From the NCBI GenBank assembly GCA_049315625.1, contig JBMOJU010000008.1, forward strand, positions 1 to 37,184: a DNA stretch of 37,184 nt, written 5' to 3'. Positions 15,042 through 22,528 of the stretch are shown one piece after another; within the stretch, counting starts at the first letter, position 1; each line of letters opens with the position of its first letter. This DNA is from Paracraurococcus sp049315625. GTDB lineage: Bacteria; Pseudomonadota; Alphaproteobacteria; Acetobacterales; Acetobacteraceae. Position numbers and translations under genes: made by a program. The notes under the pieces are model-generated. The model worked only from the letters and a program-made list of their open reading frames with translations, did not search any database and was not told the DNA's origin.

Positions 15042-16538
15042 CTACTGGATGGCGGCGACCACGGTCGCGCCCGGCTTCTTCAACTGTTTCGTCCAGGCGC
15101 GGATGACGATGCCCGGCACGGAGATCACCTGCCGGACCGAGCCATCCGAGCGGCGCAGCTCGTATTGCGACTGCAGCCGCTTGTTGACGATGAAGCCGCC
15201 GGTCTGGCCGCCATCGTCCCGGATGATGCTCTTCGCCTCGTCGTTGTTGTCGCGCACCTTGGACAGGCAGTCGCGGATCTGCGCCTTGATGGCGGCGCGT
15301 TCGGACGGCTTTTCGATGACCTCGCCCAGCAGCTCGTCCAGCCGGAACAGCGGCACCTTGCGGCTTTCCGCGGCGACCGTGTTCTGGAAGGCGATCTCGA
15401 CATCCACCAGGCTGAGGATGGAGACATGCTCCTGCTTCAACTGGAAGATGCCGAAATTCATCACCGTGTCGGTCGGGTTGGTGGTGTGGATGACAACCTC
15501 CGTCTCGGTCGTCGTCTCGCTCTTCTGGTCGGTGGATGCGACCCGCACCGATTCCCGCCGCGCCTGGTTCGCCTGGCTCACCTGCGTATCCATCGCGGAG
15601 GAGACGGAATTCGCCAGCTCGTTCCGCACGTTGTTGGTCGCGCCGGCGACGTCGAGGCTCGCATCCATCGAGGCGCTGCCGAAGCCGATCGAACCCTCGC
15701 CGTGGAAATTCGCCTGCGTCGCATAGTCGTAGTGCTCGCCGGCGAATTTCGAATCGGCCGACTGCTTCACGTGGTTGTTGAAGCTGTCGGAGGCCTGGCT
15801 GGACTGCATGTCGAGCACGGTGCTCGCCTGCTTCGTCTCCTGCTCGGTCCGCTTGCGGGTCAGCACCCGCACCGTCTGGTCCTGGTGCGGCTGCATCGGC
15901 TGCAGCGTGGCGATCAGCTCATCCCGCAGCAGCCCGCCGCGGCAGTTGGACAGCTGGTAGGTCTCCACCAGGAAGAGCTGCGGCTTGCGCACGGCGACCG
16001 GGGCGCTGGGCAGGGCGCTGATGGTCAGCGCATAGGCGCCGCTGGCGCCGTGGTCATGCGTGCCGCCGGCGGGGCAAGGGCCGGCGCCGCCTTCCGCGAA
16101 GGCGAGGCCGGAACACTTGCCGCACCAGCGCCAATTGGTCTGCTGGCCCTGCGCCGGCGCGGTGCCGGTCAGCGCATAGGCGGCGCTCCTGCTCAGGTCG
16201 TGCGGGCCGCCGGCGGGGCAGATTCCGGGGGCGCCGGAGAAGGTCATCCCCTGGCATTTCTGGCACCAGCGCCAGCCGGCCTGCATGCCGGGGCCCCCGT
16301 CGCCGAACTGCAGCGCGTAGGTGGCGCTGGCGCCGGTCGCGTGCCGGCCGCCGGCCACGCAAGGCCCGGGATCGGGGCCATCCGCATAGACCAGGCCGCG
16401 GCAGCCGCCGCAGCACCGCCAGCCCTGCTGGAAGGTCACCGGCGGCGGCTGAGTCGGCGCCGTGCCGGGGGCGACCGCCACCGCCCTGAACCGCAGGAAG
16501 GAGGAGGCGAGAACCGTGCTGTTGGTGAAACTCGCCAT
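15042..16538 (-). CDS. Protein with three CCCH ribbon repeats and a long polar C-terminal domain; function unknown
   Basis: 498 residues, no known function recognised. Residues 39-76, 88-123 and 135-171 are three copies of a unit reading W-x2-C-x2-C ... C-x5-H ... S-x2-YAL. Probable metal ligands are C43/C46/C60/H66, C92/C95/C107/H113 and C139/C142/C155/H161. I recall similar repeats in secreted actinobacterial and fungal proteins but know no proven role. After a Pro-rich joint, residues about 180-498 form a domain with a Ser/Gln/Asp/Asn-rich middle (about 230-350), then a compact end (VVIHTTNPTDTVMNFGIFQL ... FRLDELLGEVIEKP). There is no signal peptide or membrane segment. The ATG at 16538 was chosen because it lies 4 bases after the stop of a small upstream ORF. 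Its own ribosome-binding site is weak, which suggests coupling. Confidence 0.8.
   Translation of the reverse strand: MASFTNSTVLASSFLRFRAVAVAPGTAPTQPPPVTFQQGWRCCGGCRGLVYADGPDPGPCVAGGRHATGASATYALQFGDGGPGMQAGWRWCQKCQGMTFSGAPGICPAGGPHDLSRSAAYALTGTAPAQGQQTNWRWCGKCSGLAFAEGGAGPCPAGGTHDHGASGAYALTISALPSAPVAVRKPQLFLVETYQLSNCRGGLLRDELIATLQPMQPHQDQTVRVLTRKRTEQETKQASTVLDMQSSQASDSFNNHVKQSADSKFAGEHYDYATQANFHGEGSIGFGSASMDASLDVAGATNNVRNELANSVSSAMDTQVSQANQARRESVRVASTDQKSETTTETEVVIHTTNPTDTVMNFGIFQLKQEHVSILSLVDVEIAFQNTVAAESRKVPLFRLDELLGEVIEKPSERAAIKAQIRDCLSKVRDNNDEAKSIIRDDGGQTGGFIVNKRLQSQYELRRSDGSVRQVISVPGIVIRAWTKQLKKPGATVVAAIQ
16026..16424 (-). repeat. Three tandem coding repeats (ribbon units)
   Basis: The three 36-38 residue units occupy 16311-16424, 16170-16277 and 16026-16136, joined by linkers of 11 residues each. 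Units 2 and 3 share WRWCxKCxG and GxCPAGGxHD. Unit 1 is more diverged (WRCCGGC, CVAGGRH), as expected for an older duplication. Confidence 0.8.
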
Positions 16539-16542
16539 GGTT

Positions 16543-16707
16543 TCAGCTCGGCTGACCGCCGACCTCCTGTTTGAAGACACTCGGCGGCAGGCGCAGCGAC
16601 AGGAAGGCCGGGTTCAGGATGAAGGGGTCGGTCTCCTCCGCCTGGGTCTCCAGGGTCACCGTGCCGCTGGGCGGCGGGGCGGGGGACGGCATGGGTTGGT
16701 CGGGCAT
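16543..16707 (-). CDS. Small 54-residue protein coupled to the ribbon-repeat gene
   Basis: Sequence begins MPDQPMPSPAPPPSGTVTLE and ends SLRLPPSVFKQEVGGQPS. It has a Pro-rich head, an acidic middle (QAEETDPFI) and a hydrophobic patch (FILNPAFLSLRL). It has no signal peptide, Cys or known family. The ATG at 16707 has an excellent GGAGGAAA ribosome-binding site, better than that of the large gene that follows 4 bases after its stop. This makes it likely to be a real translated gene that drives translation of the downstream protein. A role as partner, chaperone or precursor peptide for the ribbon protein is only a guess. Confidence 0.6.
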   Translation of the reverse strand: MPDQPMPSPAPPPSGTVTLETQAEETDPFILNPAFLSLRLPPSVFKQEVGGQPS

Positions 16708-16944
16708 GCGGGTTTCCTCCGGTCCGGCTGGGCGGCGGGGTGCCGGGCAGCGCGGCGGCGGCAGACTGGGCCTGGCCGCGCGGCGACGATGTGCGGTGGG
16801 CCACCGCCACCGGTCACGTCCTGGCGAGGCGCGGCGGCCCGGCGCAGGGGATTCCCGCCGGCGACGGATTGGCAGCACCGCCCGGCGGGGCTACCACGCG
16901 GCAGGCGCGCGCCCTCTGCCCTGCCCGTCCATAAGAGTTGACCG

Positions 16945-17211
16945 ATGAGCGACACCCCGCCTGACCGCCTCTCCACCGATCCGGCCAGCCCCTATTACAA
17001 TGAGGCGTTGCTCGCCCGCGGCGTCGGCATCCGCTTCAAGGGCGTCGAGAAGACCAATGTCGAGGAATACTGCGTCAGCGAGGGCTGGGTGCGGCTGTCC
17101 GTCGGCAAATCCGTCGACCGCCGCGGCCGGCCGATCACGATGAAGCTGCAGGGGCTGGTCGAGCCCTATTTCCGCGAGCCCGAGCCCGAGCCCGAACCAC
17201 CCGCGGCCTGA
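16945..17211 (+). CDS. DUF3297 family protein
   Basis: An 88-residue cytoplasmic protein matching the DUF3297 pattern: DRLSTDPASPYYNEALLARG, VGIRFKGVEKTNVEEYCVSE and the closing KLQGLVEPYF. Function is unknown; homologues are widespread in proteobacteria. The acidic tail EPEPEPEP comes from a hexanucleotide repeat (17176-17199). The ATG at 16945 matches the family N-terminus and follows AAGAG. The gene is divergent from the small-ORF/ribbon-repeat unit across a 237-base gap and precedes purU by 16 bases, so it may share its transcript. Confidence 0.88.
   Translation: MSDTPPDRLSTDPASPYYNEALLARGVGIRFKGVEKTNVEEYCVSEGWVRLSVGKSVDRRGRPITMKLQGLVEPYFREPEPEPEPPAA
17176..17199 (+). repeat. In-frame GAGCCC hexanucleotide repeat
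   Basis: Three copies of GAGCCC followed by a degenerate GAACCA encode the EPEPEPEP tail of the DUF3297 protein. Slippage would change tail length without breaking the frame. Confidence 0.6.
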
Positions 17212-17227
17212 GCGCGAGCGGCCGGCG

Positions 17228-18088
17228 ATGCCCGTGACCCAGCATGTGCTGACGCTATCCTGCCCGAACCGGCCGGGCATCGTCGCCGCCGTCTCCACCT
17301 TCCTGTTCGAGGCCGGGGCGAATATCGCCGAGGCGCAGCAATACGACGACCCGGAATCGGCGCGCTTCTTCGCCCGCATCCTGTTCGACCATCCGGAGGG
17401 CGAGGCCGACGAGGCGACGCTGCGGGCCGGGCTGGCGCCGATCGCGGCGCGCTTCGGCATGACCTGGACGCTGCGCAACCTGGCGGACCAGCCGCGTGTG
17501 ATGCTGCTGGTTTCCAAATTCGACCATTGCCTGGCGGATATCCTCTACCGCTGGCGGATCGGCGAGCTGCCGATGGTGCCGGTGGCGATCGTCTCCAACC
17601 ATGCGCGGGACAGCTTCGCGCATCTCGATTTCGACGGCATCCCGTTCCACCACCTGCCGGTGACGAAGACCACCAAGATGGAGCAGGAGGCGGCGATCTG
17701 GGCGCTGGTGCAGGAGACGCGCGCGGATATCGTCGTGCTGGCCCGCTACATGCAGGTGCTGTCGGACGGGCTGGCGGCGAAGCTGGCGGGGCGCTGCATC
17801 AACATCCACCACTCCTTCCTGCCCGGCTTCAAGGGCGCCAGGCCCTACCACCAGGCGCATGCGCGCGGGGTGAAGCTGATCGGCGCCACCGCGCATTTCG
17901 TCACCGCCGCGCTGGATGAAGGCCCGATCATCGAGCAGGACGTGGAGCGCGTGACCCACCGCGACAGCCCGGACGATCTGGTGCGCAACGGCCGCGACAT
18001 CGAACGGCGGGTGCTGTCGCGGGCGCTGCGCTGGGTGCTGGAAAGCCGGGTGATCCCGAACGGGTCGAAGACCGTCGTCTTCAGCTAG
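17228..18088 (+). CDS. purU: Formyltetrahydrofolate deformylase
   Basis: 286 residues. An N-terminal ACT regulatory domain (about 4-85, VLTLSCPNRPGIVAAVSTFL) is joined to a formyltransferase-type catalytic domain. Catalytic residues by comparison with PurN are N192 and H194 in INIHHSFLPGFKGA and D230 in ALDEGPIIEQ. PurU hydrolyses 10-formyl-THF to formate and THF, balancing one-carbon pools. The length is the family norm. The ATG at 17228 begins directly at the ACT domain. The stop codon at 18086-18088 lies just left of the dispersed repeat that fills the gap to the next gene. Confidence 0.95.
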   Translation: MPVTQHVLTLSCPNRPGIVAAVSTFLFEAGANIAEAQQYDDPESARFFARILFDHPEGEADEATLRAGLAPIAARFGMTWTLRNLADQPRVMLLVSKFDHCLADILYRWRIGELPMVPVAIVSNHARDSFAHLDFDGIPFHHLPVTKTTKMEQEAAIWALVQETRADIVVLARYMQVLSDGLAAKLAGRCINIHHSFLPGFKGARPYHQAHARGVKLIGATAHFVTAALDEGPIIEQDVERVTHRDSPDDLVRNGRDIERRVLSRALRWVLESRVIPNGSKTVVFS

Positions 18089-18091
18089 CCC

Positions 18092-18197
18092 TTAGAGCAT
18101 GCTGCGTTCGCTTGCGCTCACTGTGCATGCTCTAGCCATAGTTTGGTCGCGGGATTCAGCGTTTTCGGCGATTCCGCCTCAACGCATCCCGCTCTAA
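18092..18197 (-). repeat. Dispersed intergenic repeat, copy A
   Basis: This block fills the whole gap between the convergent purU and Bug receptor genes. Read on the minus strand it begins TTAGAGCGGGATGCG, contains GAGGCGGAATCGCCGAAAA, and ends in AACGCAGCATGCTCTAAG. It is homologous to copy B at 32300-32405: 21 consecutive identical bases at 18162-18182, matching 32315-32335 on the other strand, plus shared start and shared GTGAGCG/CGAACGCA region. The plus-left end also has its own inverted repeat, TAGAGCATGC (18093-18102) with GCATGCTCTA (18124-18133), which could act as a terminator hairpin for purU. The TAG at its minus-strand start is the stop codon of the Bug gene. Confidence 0.85.
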
Positions 18198-19162
18198 TCG
18201 GGCGTGATGTTCCCGGCCTTCACCACCTGGGTCCAGCGGGCGATCTCCCGCTGCTGGAAGGCGGCGAATTCCTCCGGCGTATTGGCGACGATGTCGAAGC
18301 CGAGATCGGTCAGCCGCGGCGCCACCTGCGGGCTGCGCAGCGCCTCCGTCACCGCCGCGTGGATCGTGCGCAGCAGCGCCGGCGCCATGCCGGGCGGCCC
18401 GCCGAAGCCCTGCCAGGAATAGACGACGAAGTCCTTGAGGCCGGCCTCGATCGCGGTCGGCACTTCCGGCAGAAGCGGGCTGCGCGAAGCCGCCGTGGTG
18501 AGGATCGGCTTCAGCCGGCCGTCGCGGAGATGCTGGATGACCGCGCCGAGGTTCTGGAAGGACACCTGCGTGGTACCGGCGATCAGGCTGGTCATCGCCG
18601 GGCCACCGCCGGAATAGGGGATGTGCGCCATGTCGGTGCCGGTGGCGAGCTTGAACATCTCCCCCGTCAGGTGGTCCGACGACCCGACGCCGCTGCTGGG
18701 ATAGGACGCGGTCTTCGCGTTCCGCTTCAGCCAGGCGATCAGCCCGGGCAGATCGTCCACCGGCACGGATTGCGGGTTCACCACCAGGATGTTCGGCGTC
18801 CGCACGGTCTGGGTGATGCGGGTCAACTGCGTCACCGGGTCGTAGCCGAGGTTCGGCCGCAGCGCGACGTTGATCGCCCAGGTGCTGATCGGCGCGTGCA
18901 GCAGCGTGGTGCCGTCGGGCACCGCGCGGATCACCTGCCGCGCGCCGACCTCGCCGGTGGCGCCCGGCCGGTTCTCGACGACGAAGGGCTTGCCGGTGGT
19001 CTGCTGCAGGTGTTGCGCCAGCGCCCGGCCGATGATGTCCGAGGAGGAGCCGGCGGCGAAGGGGACGATGATGGTGACCGGCTTGTCCGGCCATTCCGTC
19101 TGCGCCCGCGCCGGCAGGGCCAGCAGCGAGGCAGCGCCGATCAGGTGGCGTCGGTGGATCAT
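18194..19162 (-). CDS. Tripartite tricarboxylate transporter (Bug family) binding protein
   Basis: 322 residues, periplasmic. A signal peptide (MIHRRHLIGAASLLALPARA) precedes the Bug domain: WPDKPVTIIVPFAAGSSSDI, GKPFVVENRPGATGEVGAR, a Gly-Ser rich pocket region YPSSGVGSSDHLTGEMF, and HIPYSGGGPAMTSLIAG. These proteins bind carboxylates or similar anions and normally feed TctAB, which is not present here. It is the third gene of an operon after an IlvD/Edd dehydratase and an RraA-like protein, so a sugar acid or related carboxylate is a sensible guess. The ATG at 19162 follows GAGGA. Its stop codon is supplied by the dispersed repeat. Confidence 0.9.
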   Translation of the reverse strand: MIHRRHLIGAASLLALPARAQTEWPDKPVTIIVPFAAGSSSDIIGRALAQHLQQTTGKPFVVENRPGATGEVGARQVIRAVPDGTTLLHAPISTWAINVALRPNLGYDPVTQLTRITQTVRTPNILVVNPQSVPVDDLPGLIAWLKRNAKTASYPSSGVGSSDHLTGEMFKLATGTDMAHIPYSGGGPAMTSLIAGTTQVSFQNLGAVIQHLRDGRLKPILTTAASRSPLLPEVPTAIEAGLKDFVVYSWQGFGGPPGMAPALLRTIHAAVTEALRSPQVAPRLTDLGFDIVANTPEEFAAFQQREIARWTQVVKAGNITPD

Positions 19163-19169
19163 GGTGTCC

Positions 19170-19886
19170 TCACCGTCCCTTGGCTTTGCGCCATGCGGCG
19201 AATTCGAGAAGGTTCCGCTCATCGGTCGCCGGATAGAGGCCACGGATCGTGCGGCCCTCGGCCACCTTCTCGCTGACGAAATCCTCGTAGGCGGTCATCT
19301 CGGTCGCCTCCGCCGCGATCTCGTCGGCGATCGTGGCGGGGATGACGATGACGCCGTCGCCATCGCCGACCAGCACGTCGCCCGGGAAGACCGGCGCGTC
19401 GCCGCAGGCGATCGGCTCGTTGATGCCGATCGCCTGGTTGAGCGTCAGGTTGGTCGGCGCCGAGGGCCGCTGGTGGAAGGCGGGGATGCCGAGTGCGGCG
19501 ATCTCCGCGCTGTCGCGGAAGCCGCCATCGGTCACCACGCCGGCGACGCCGCGCATCTTGAGGCGCCCGACCAGGATCGCGCCGGCGGAGGCCGCGCGGG
19601 CATCCTTGCGGCTGTCGAAGACCAGCACGGCGCCGGGGGGGCATTCCTCCACCGCGACGCGCTGCGGATGCGTCGGGTCGCGGAAGACGGCCAGCGTGTT
19701 GAGATCCTCCCGCGCCGGGATGTAGCGCACGGTATAGGCCTCGCCGACCATGCTGTCCTTCGGCGCGTGCAGCGGCAGCACGCCCTGGATCATCTGGCCG
19801 CGCAGGCCGCGCTTGAACAGCGCGGTGGCGAGGGTCGCGGTGCTGACCTTGGCCAGCTTGGCGCGGGTCTCGGCGGAAAGGGCCAT
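19170..19886 (-). CDS. RraA-like / HMG-CHA aldolase family protein
   Basis: 238 residues. Family motifs: KVSTATLATALFKRGLRG, AILVGRLKMRGVAGVVTDGG followed by the catalytic FRDS (Arg-Asp pair), and GDGDGVIVIPATIADEI. Members include the RNase E inhibitor RraA, divalent-metal 4-hydroxy-4-methyl-2-oxoglutarate aldolases and oxaloacetate decarboxylases. Length and the operon with a dehydratase and a carboxylate-binding protein favour an aldolase or decarboxylase acting on the keto-acid made by the dehydratase, over a role in RNA decay. It starts at ATG 19886, one base after the dehydratase stop, and ends 7 bases before the Bug gene. Confidence 0.82.
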   Translation of the reverse strand: MALSAETRAKLAKVSTATLATALFKRGLRGQMIQGVLPLHAPKDSMVGEAYTVRYIPAREDLNTLAVFRDPTHPQRVAVEECPPGAVLVFDSRKDARAASAGAILVGRLKMRGVAGVVTDGGFRDSAEIAALGIPAFHQRPSAPTNLTLNQAIGINEPIACGDAPVFPGDVLVGDGDGVIVIPATIADEIAAEATEMTAYEDFVSEKVAEGRTIRGLYPATDERNLLEFAAWRKAKGR

Positions 19887-19887
19887 G

Positions 19888-21633
19888 TCAGTAGATCACC
19901 GGCTCGGGGACGGGTGCGCCGAAATCGGTGCGCAGGAAGTCGAAGTCGCAGCCCTGGTCGGCCTGCTCAATGTGTTTGGTGAAGGCCCAGCCATAGCCGC
20001 GCTCGAAGCGCGGCGGCGGCGCCACCCAGGCGGCGCGGCGGCGCGCCAGCTCTTCCTCCGGCACATCCATGTTGATGGTCCGGGCATCGATGTCGATGCT
20101 GACGATGTCGCCGGTCCGCAACAGCGCCAGCGGTCCGCCGATGTAGCTTTCCGGCGCCACATGCAGCACGCAGGCGCCGTAGCTGGTGCCCGACATCCGC
20201 GCATCCGACAGCCGCAGCATGTCGCGCAACCCCATCTTCAGCAGCTTCTTCGGCATCGGCAGCATGCCCCATTCCGGCATGCCCGGGCCGCCCTGGGGCC
20301 CCGCGTTGCGCAGCACCAGCACGCTGTCGGGGGTGAAGTCGTAGCTCTCGTCGTCCACCGCCTTCTTCATGCTGGGGTAGTCGTCGAAGACCACGGCCGG
20401 GCCGCTGTGCTTCAGGAATTTCTGGTCCATCGCCGCCGGCTTGATGACGCAGCCATCCGGCGCCAGGTTGCCCTTCAGCACCGCCAGCGAGCCTTCGCCG
20501 TAGATCGGGTTGTCGGTCGTGCGGATGACGTCGTCGTTCCAGACCTTGGCACCCTCGATGTTCTCGCCCAGCGTCTTCCCGGTGACGGTGAGGCAGCTCA
20601 GGTCGAGGTGGTTGGCGATGTTGCCCATCAGCGCCCGGATGCCGCCGGCGTAGAAGAAGTCCTCCATCAGGTATCTGTCGCCCGAGGGACGCACGTTGCC
20701 GATCACGGGGACGCGGCGGCTGTAGCGTTCGAAGTCCTCCAGCCCGATATCCTGCCCGGCGCGGCGCGCCATGGCGATCAGGTGGATGATGGCATTGGTC
20801 GAGCAGCCCATCGCCATGGCGACCGCGATGGCATTCTCGAAGGCCGGTCGGGTCTGGATCCGCTGCGGCGTCAAATCCTCCCAGACCATCTCGACGATCC
20901 GCCGCCCGCTTTCGGAGCAGAGCCGGATATGGCCCGCATCGGCGGCGGGGACGGAGGAGCCGCCCGGCAGCACCATGCCGACCGCCTCGGCGATCGCCGT
21001 CATCGTGCTGGCGGTGCCCATGGTCATGCAGGTGCCATGGCTGCGGGCGATGCCGGCCTCGACGCCAAGCCAGTCCTGCTGGGTGATCTTGCCGGCCCGA
21101 AGTTCGTCCCAGTACTTCCAGCTATCCGAGCCCGAGCCGAGCGTCTTGCCGCCCCAATTGCCGCGCAGCATCGGTCCGGCGGGGACGAAGATCGCCGGGA
21201 TGTTCATCGACGTCGCGCCCAGCAGCAGGCCCGGCGTCGTCTTGTCGCAACCGCCCATCAGCACTGCGCCGTCGACGGGGTGGCTGCGCAGCAGCTCCTC
21301 CGTCTCCATCGCGAGCATGTTGCGGTACATCATCGTCGTCGGCTTGACGAAGCTCTCGCTGACCGAGATCGCCGGCAGCTCCACCGGGAAGCCGCCGGCC
21401 ATCAGGATGCCGCGCTTCACGTCCTCGGCGCGCTGCCGCAGGTGGGTGTGGCAGGGGTTCAGGTCGGACCAGGTGTTGACGATGGCGATCACCGGCTTGC
21501 CGGTCCATTCCTCCGGCGCGTAGCCCATCTGCATGGCGCGGCTGCGGTGGCCGAAGCTGCGCAGGTCGGCCGGGCCGAACCAGCGGGCGGAACGCAGATC
21601 GGCGGCCTGCTTGCGGGGCGGCACCTGGGTCAT
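19888..21633 (-). CDS. IlvD/Edd family dehydratase (sugar-acid type)
   Basis: 581 residues, full length. Iron-sulfur ligands are C61 (NPCHTH), C129 (GGCDK) and C202 (HGTCM). K131 after C129 is the lysine usually carbamylated, and SDARMSGTSYG near the C-terminus holds the catalytic Ser. Features such as SRAMQMGYAPEEWTGKPVI and the C-terminal ERGYGWAFTKHIEQADQGCD resemble sugar-acid dehydratases (arabinonate/xylonate-like) more than biosynthetic IlvD. It would make a 2-keto-3-deoxy acid for the RraA-like protein downstream. The ATG at 21633 is preceded by GAGGAAG. On the minus strand a TTGACA is seen at 21690-21695, but no -10 at proper distance. Confidence 0.87.
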   Translation of the reverse strand: MTQVPPRKQAADLRSARWFGPADLRSFGHRSRAMQMGYAPEEWTGKPVIAIVNTWSDLNPCHTHLRQRAEDVKRGILMAGGFPVELPAISVSESFVKPTTMMYRNMLAMETEELLRSHPVDGAVLMGGCDKTTPGLLLGATSMNIPAIFVPAGPMLRGNWGGKTLGSGSDSWKYWDELRAGKITQQDWLGVEAGIARSHGTCMTMGTASTMTAIAEAVGMVLPGGSSVPAADAGHIRLCSESGRRIVEMVWEDLTPQRIQTRPAFENAIAVAMAMGCSTNAIIHLIAMARRAGQDIGLEDFERYSRRVPVIGNVRPSGDRYLMEDFFYAGGIRALMGNIANHLDLSCLTVTGKTLGENIEGAKVWNDDVIRTTDNPIYGEGSLAVLKGNLAPDGCVIKPAAMDQKFLKHSGPAVVFDDYPSMKKAVDDESYDFTPDSVLVLRNAGPQGGPGMPEWGMLPMPKKLLKMGLRDMLRLSDARMSGTSYGACVLHVAPESYIGGPLALLRTGDIVSIDIDARTINMDVPEEELARRRAAWVAPPPRFERGYGWAFTKHIEQADQGCDFDFLRTDFGAPVPEPVIY

Positions 21634-21831
21634 GGAAGCTTCCTCGGCTGGATCGGTCGGGTGCATGCCGGGCCGTAGGATGGCGATTTTGTCAAGGGCC
21701 GGTGCGCCGGGAAGCCGCAGGGCCCGGGGCCGGATATGCCCGCTTCTCACGCGTCCGGCATCGTTGCCGGGCATGTCCGGCGCCAGCGCCGCCTTGCCCC
21801 TCCTCCGGCCCGGCCGCTAGAACCTTGAGCC

Positions 21832-22506
21832 ATGCCGCCACGTCCCGTTCGAGTCGCCCCTTCGCTCCTCGCCGCCGACTTCGCCCGGCTTGGTGAGGAA
21901 GCACGTGCCGTCGCCGCCGCGGGCGCCGATTGGCTCCATCTCGACATCATGGACGGGCATTTCGTGCCGAATATCAGCTTCGGCCCGGTGATCGTGAGGG
22001 CGCTGCGCAAGCACACTTCGATCCCCTTCGACGTCCACCTGATGATCGCGCCGGCCGATCCCTACCTCGCGGCCTTCGCCGAGGCGGGCGCCGACCTCAT
22101 CAGCGTCCACCCGGAAGCCGGGCCGCACCTGCACCGCACGCTGCAGAGCATCCGCGGCCTGGGGAAGCAATCCGGCGTGGTGCTGAACCCGGCAACGCCC
22201 GTCGCCTCGATCGAGAACGTCCTCGACATCTGCGACCTGATCCTGGTCATGTCGGCCAATCCCGGCTTCGGCGGCCAGTCCTTCCTGGAAGGCCAGCTCG
22301 GCAAGATCGCCGCGTTGCGGCGCATGATCGATGCCCATGTCGCCGCCGGCGGCCAGCCGATCGCGCTGGAGGTGGATGGGGGCGTGACGGCGAAGACCGC
22401 GCCGCGCTGCATCGAGGCCGGGGCAGACGTGCTGGTCGCCGGCACTGCGGTGTTCGGGGCGCCCGATTACGCGCAGGCGATCGCTGCAATCAAGGGCACC
22501 CCGTGA
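21832..22506 (+). CDS. rpe: Ribulose-phosphate 3-epimerase
   Basis: 224 residues, a typical TIM barrel. Metal and acid-base residues: H36 and D38 in HLDIMDGHFVPN, the later DVHLMI His, and the VDGGVTAKTA Asp. The N-terminal VAPSLLAADFARLGEE is diagnostic. It interconverts ribulose-5-phosphate and xylulose-5-phosphate in the pentose phosphate/Calvin pathways. The ATG at 21832 fits the family although its ribosome-binding site is poor. It is followed after 22 bases by the heparinase gene, an arrangement I recall in alphaproteobacteria near rsmB and purH. Confidence 0.95.
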   Translation: MPPRPVRVAPSLLAADFARLGEEARAVAAAGADWLHLDIMDGHFVPNISFGPVIVRALRKHTSIPFDVHLMIAPADPYLAAFAEAGADLISVHPEAGPHLHRTLQSIRGLGKQSGVVLNPATPVASIENVLDICDLILVMSANPGFGGQSFLEGQLGKIAALRRMIDAHVAAGGQPIALEVDGGVTAKTAPRCIEAGADVLVAGTAVFGAPDYAQAIAAIKGTP

Positions 22507-22528
22507 TGCGGCTGGCGGGGGCGGGACG

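Noticed and set aside
13446..16574. Long plus-strand open frame antisense to tonB, the permease and the ribbon-repeat gene
   Set aside because: Low-complexity His/Arg/Gly-rich translation with no motif; the minus-strand genes have ribosome-binding sites and recognisable domains.
17176..17199. GAGCCC repeats as a possible CRISPR or phase-variable switch
   Set aside because: Only three perfect hexamers, in frame within the DUF3297 gene; length changes would not alter the frame, and there are no spacers.
19750..21678. Long plus-strand open frame antisense to the IlvD/Edd dehydratase
   Set aside because: The minus-strand reading has all iron-sulfur and catalytic residues; the plus-strand one is a compositional shadow.
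21667..21695. TTGACA on the minus strand as promoter of the dehydratase operon
   Set aside because: The -35 is perfect but no acceptable -10 lies 16-18 bases away, so it is mentioned only in the gene entry.
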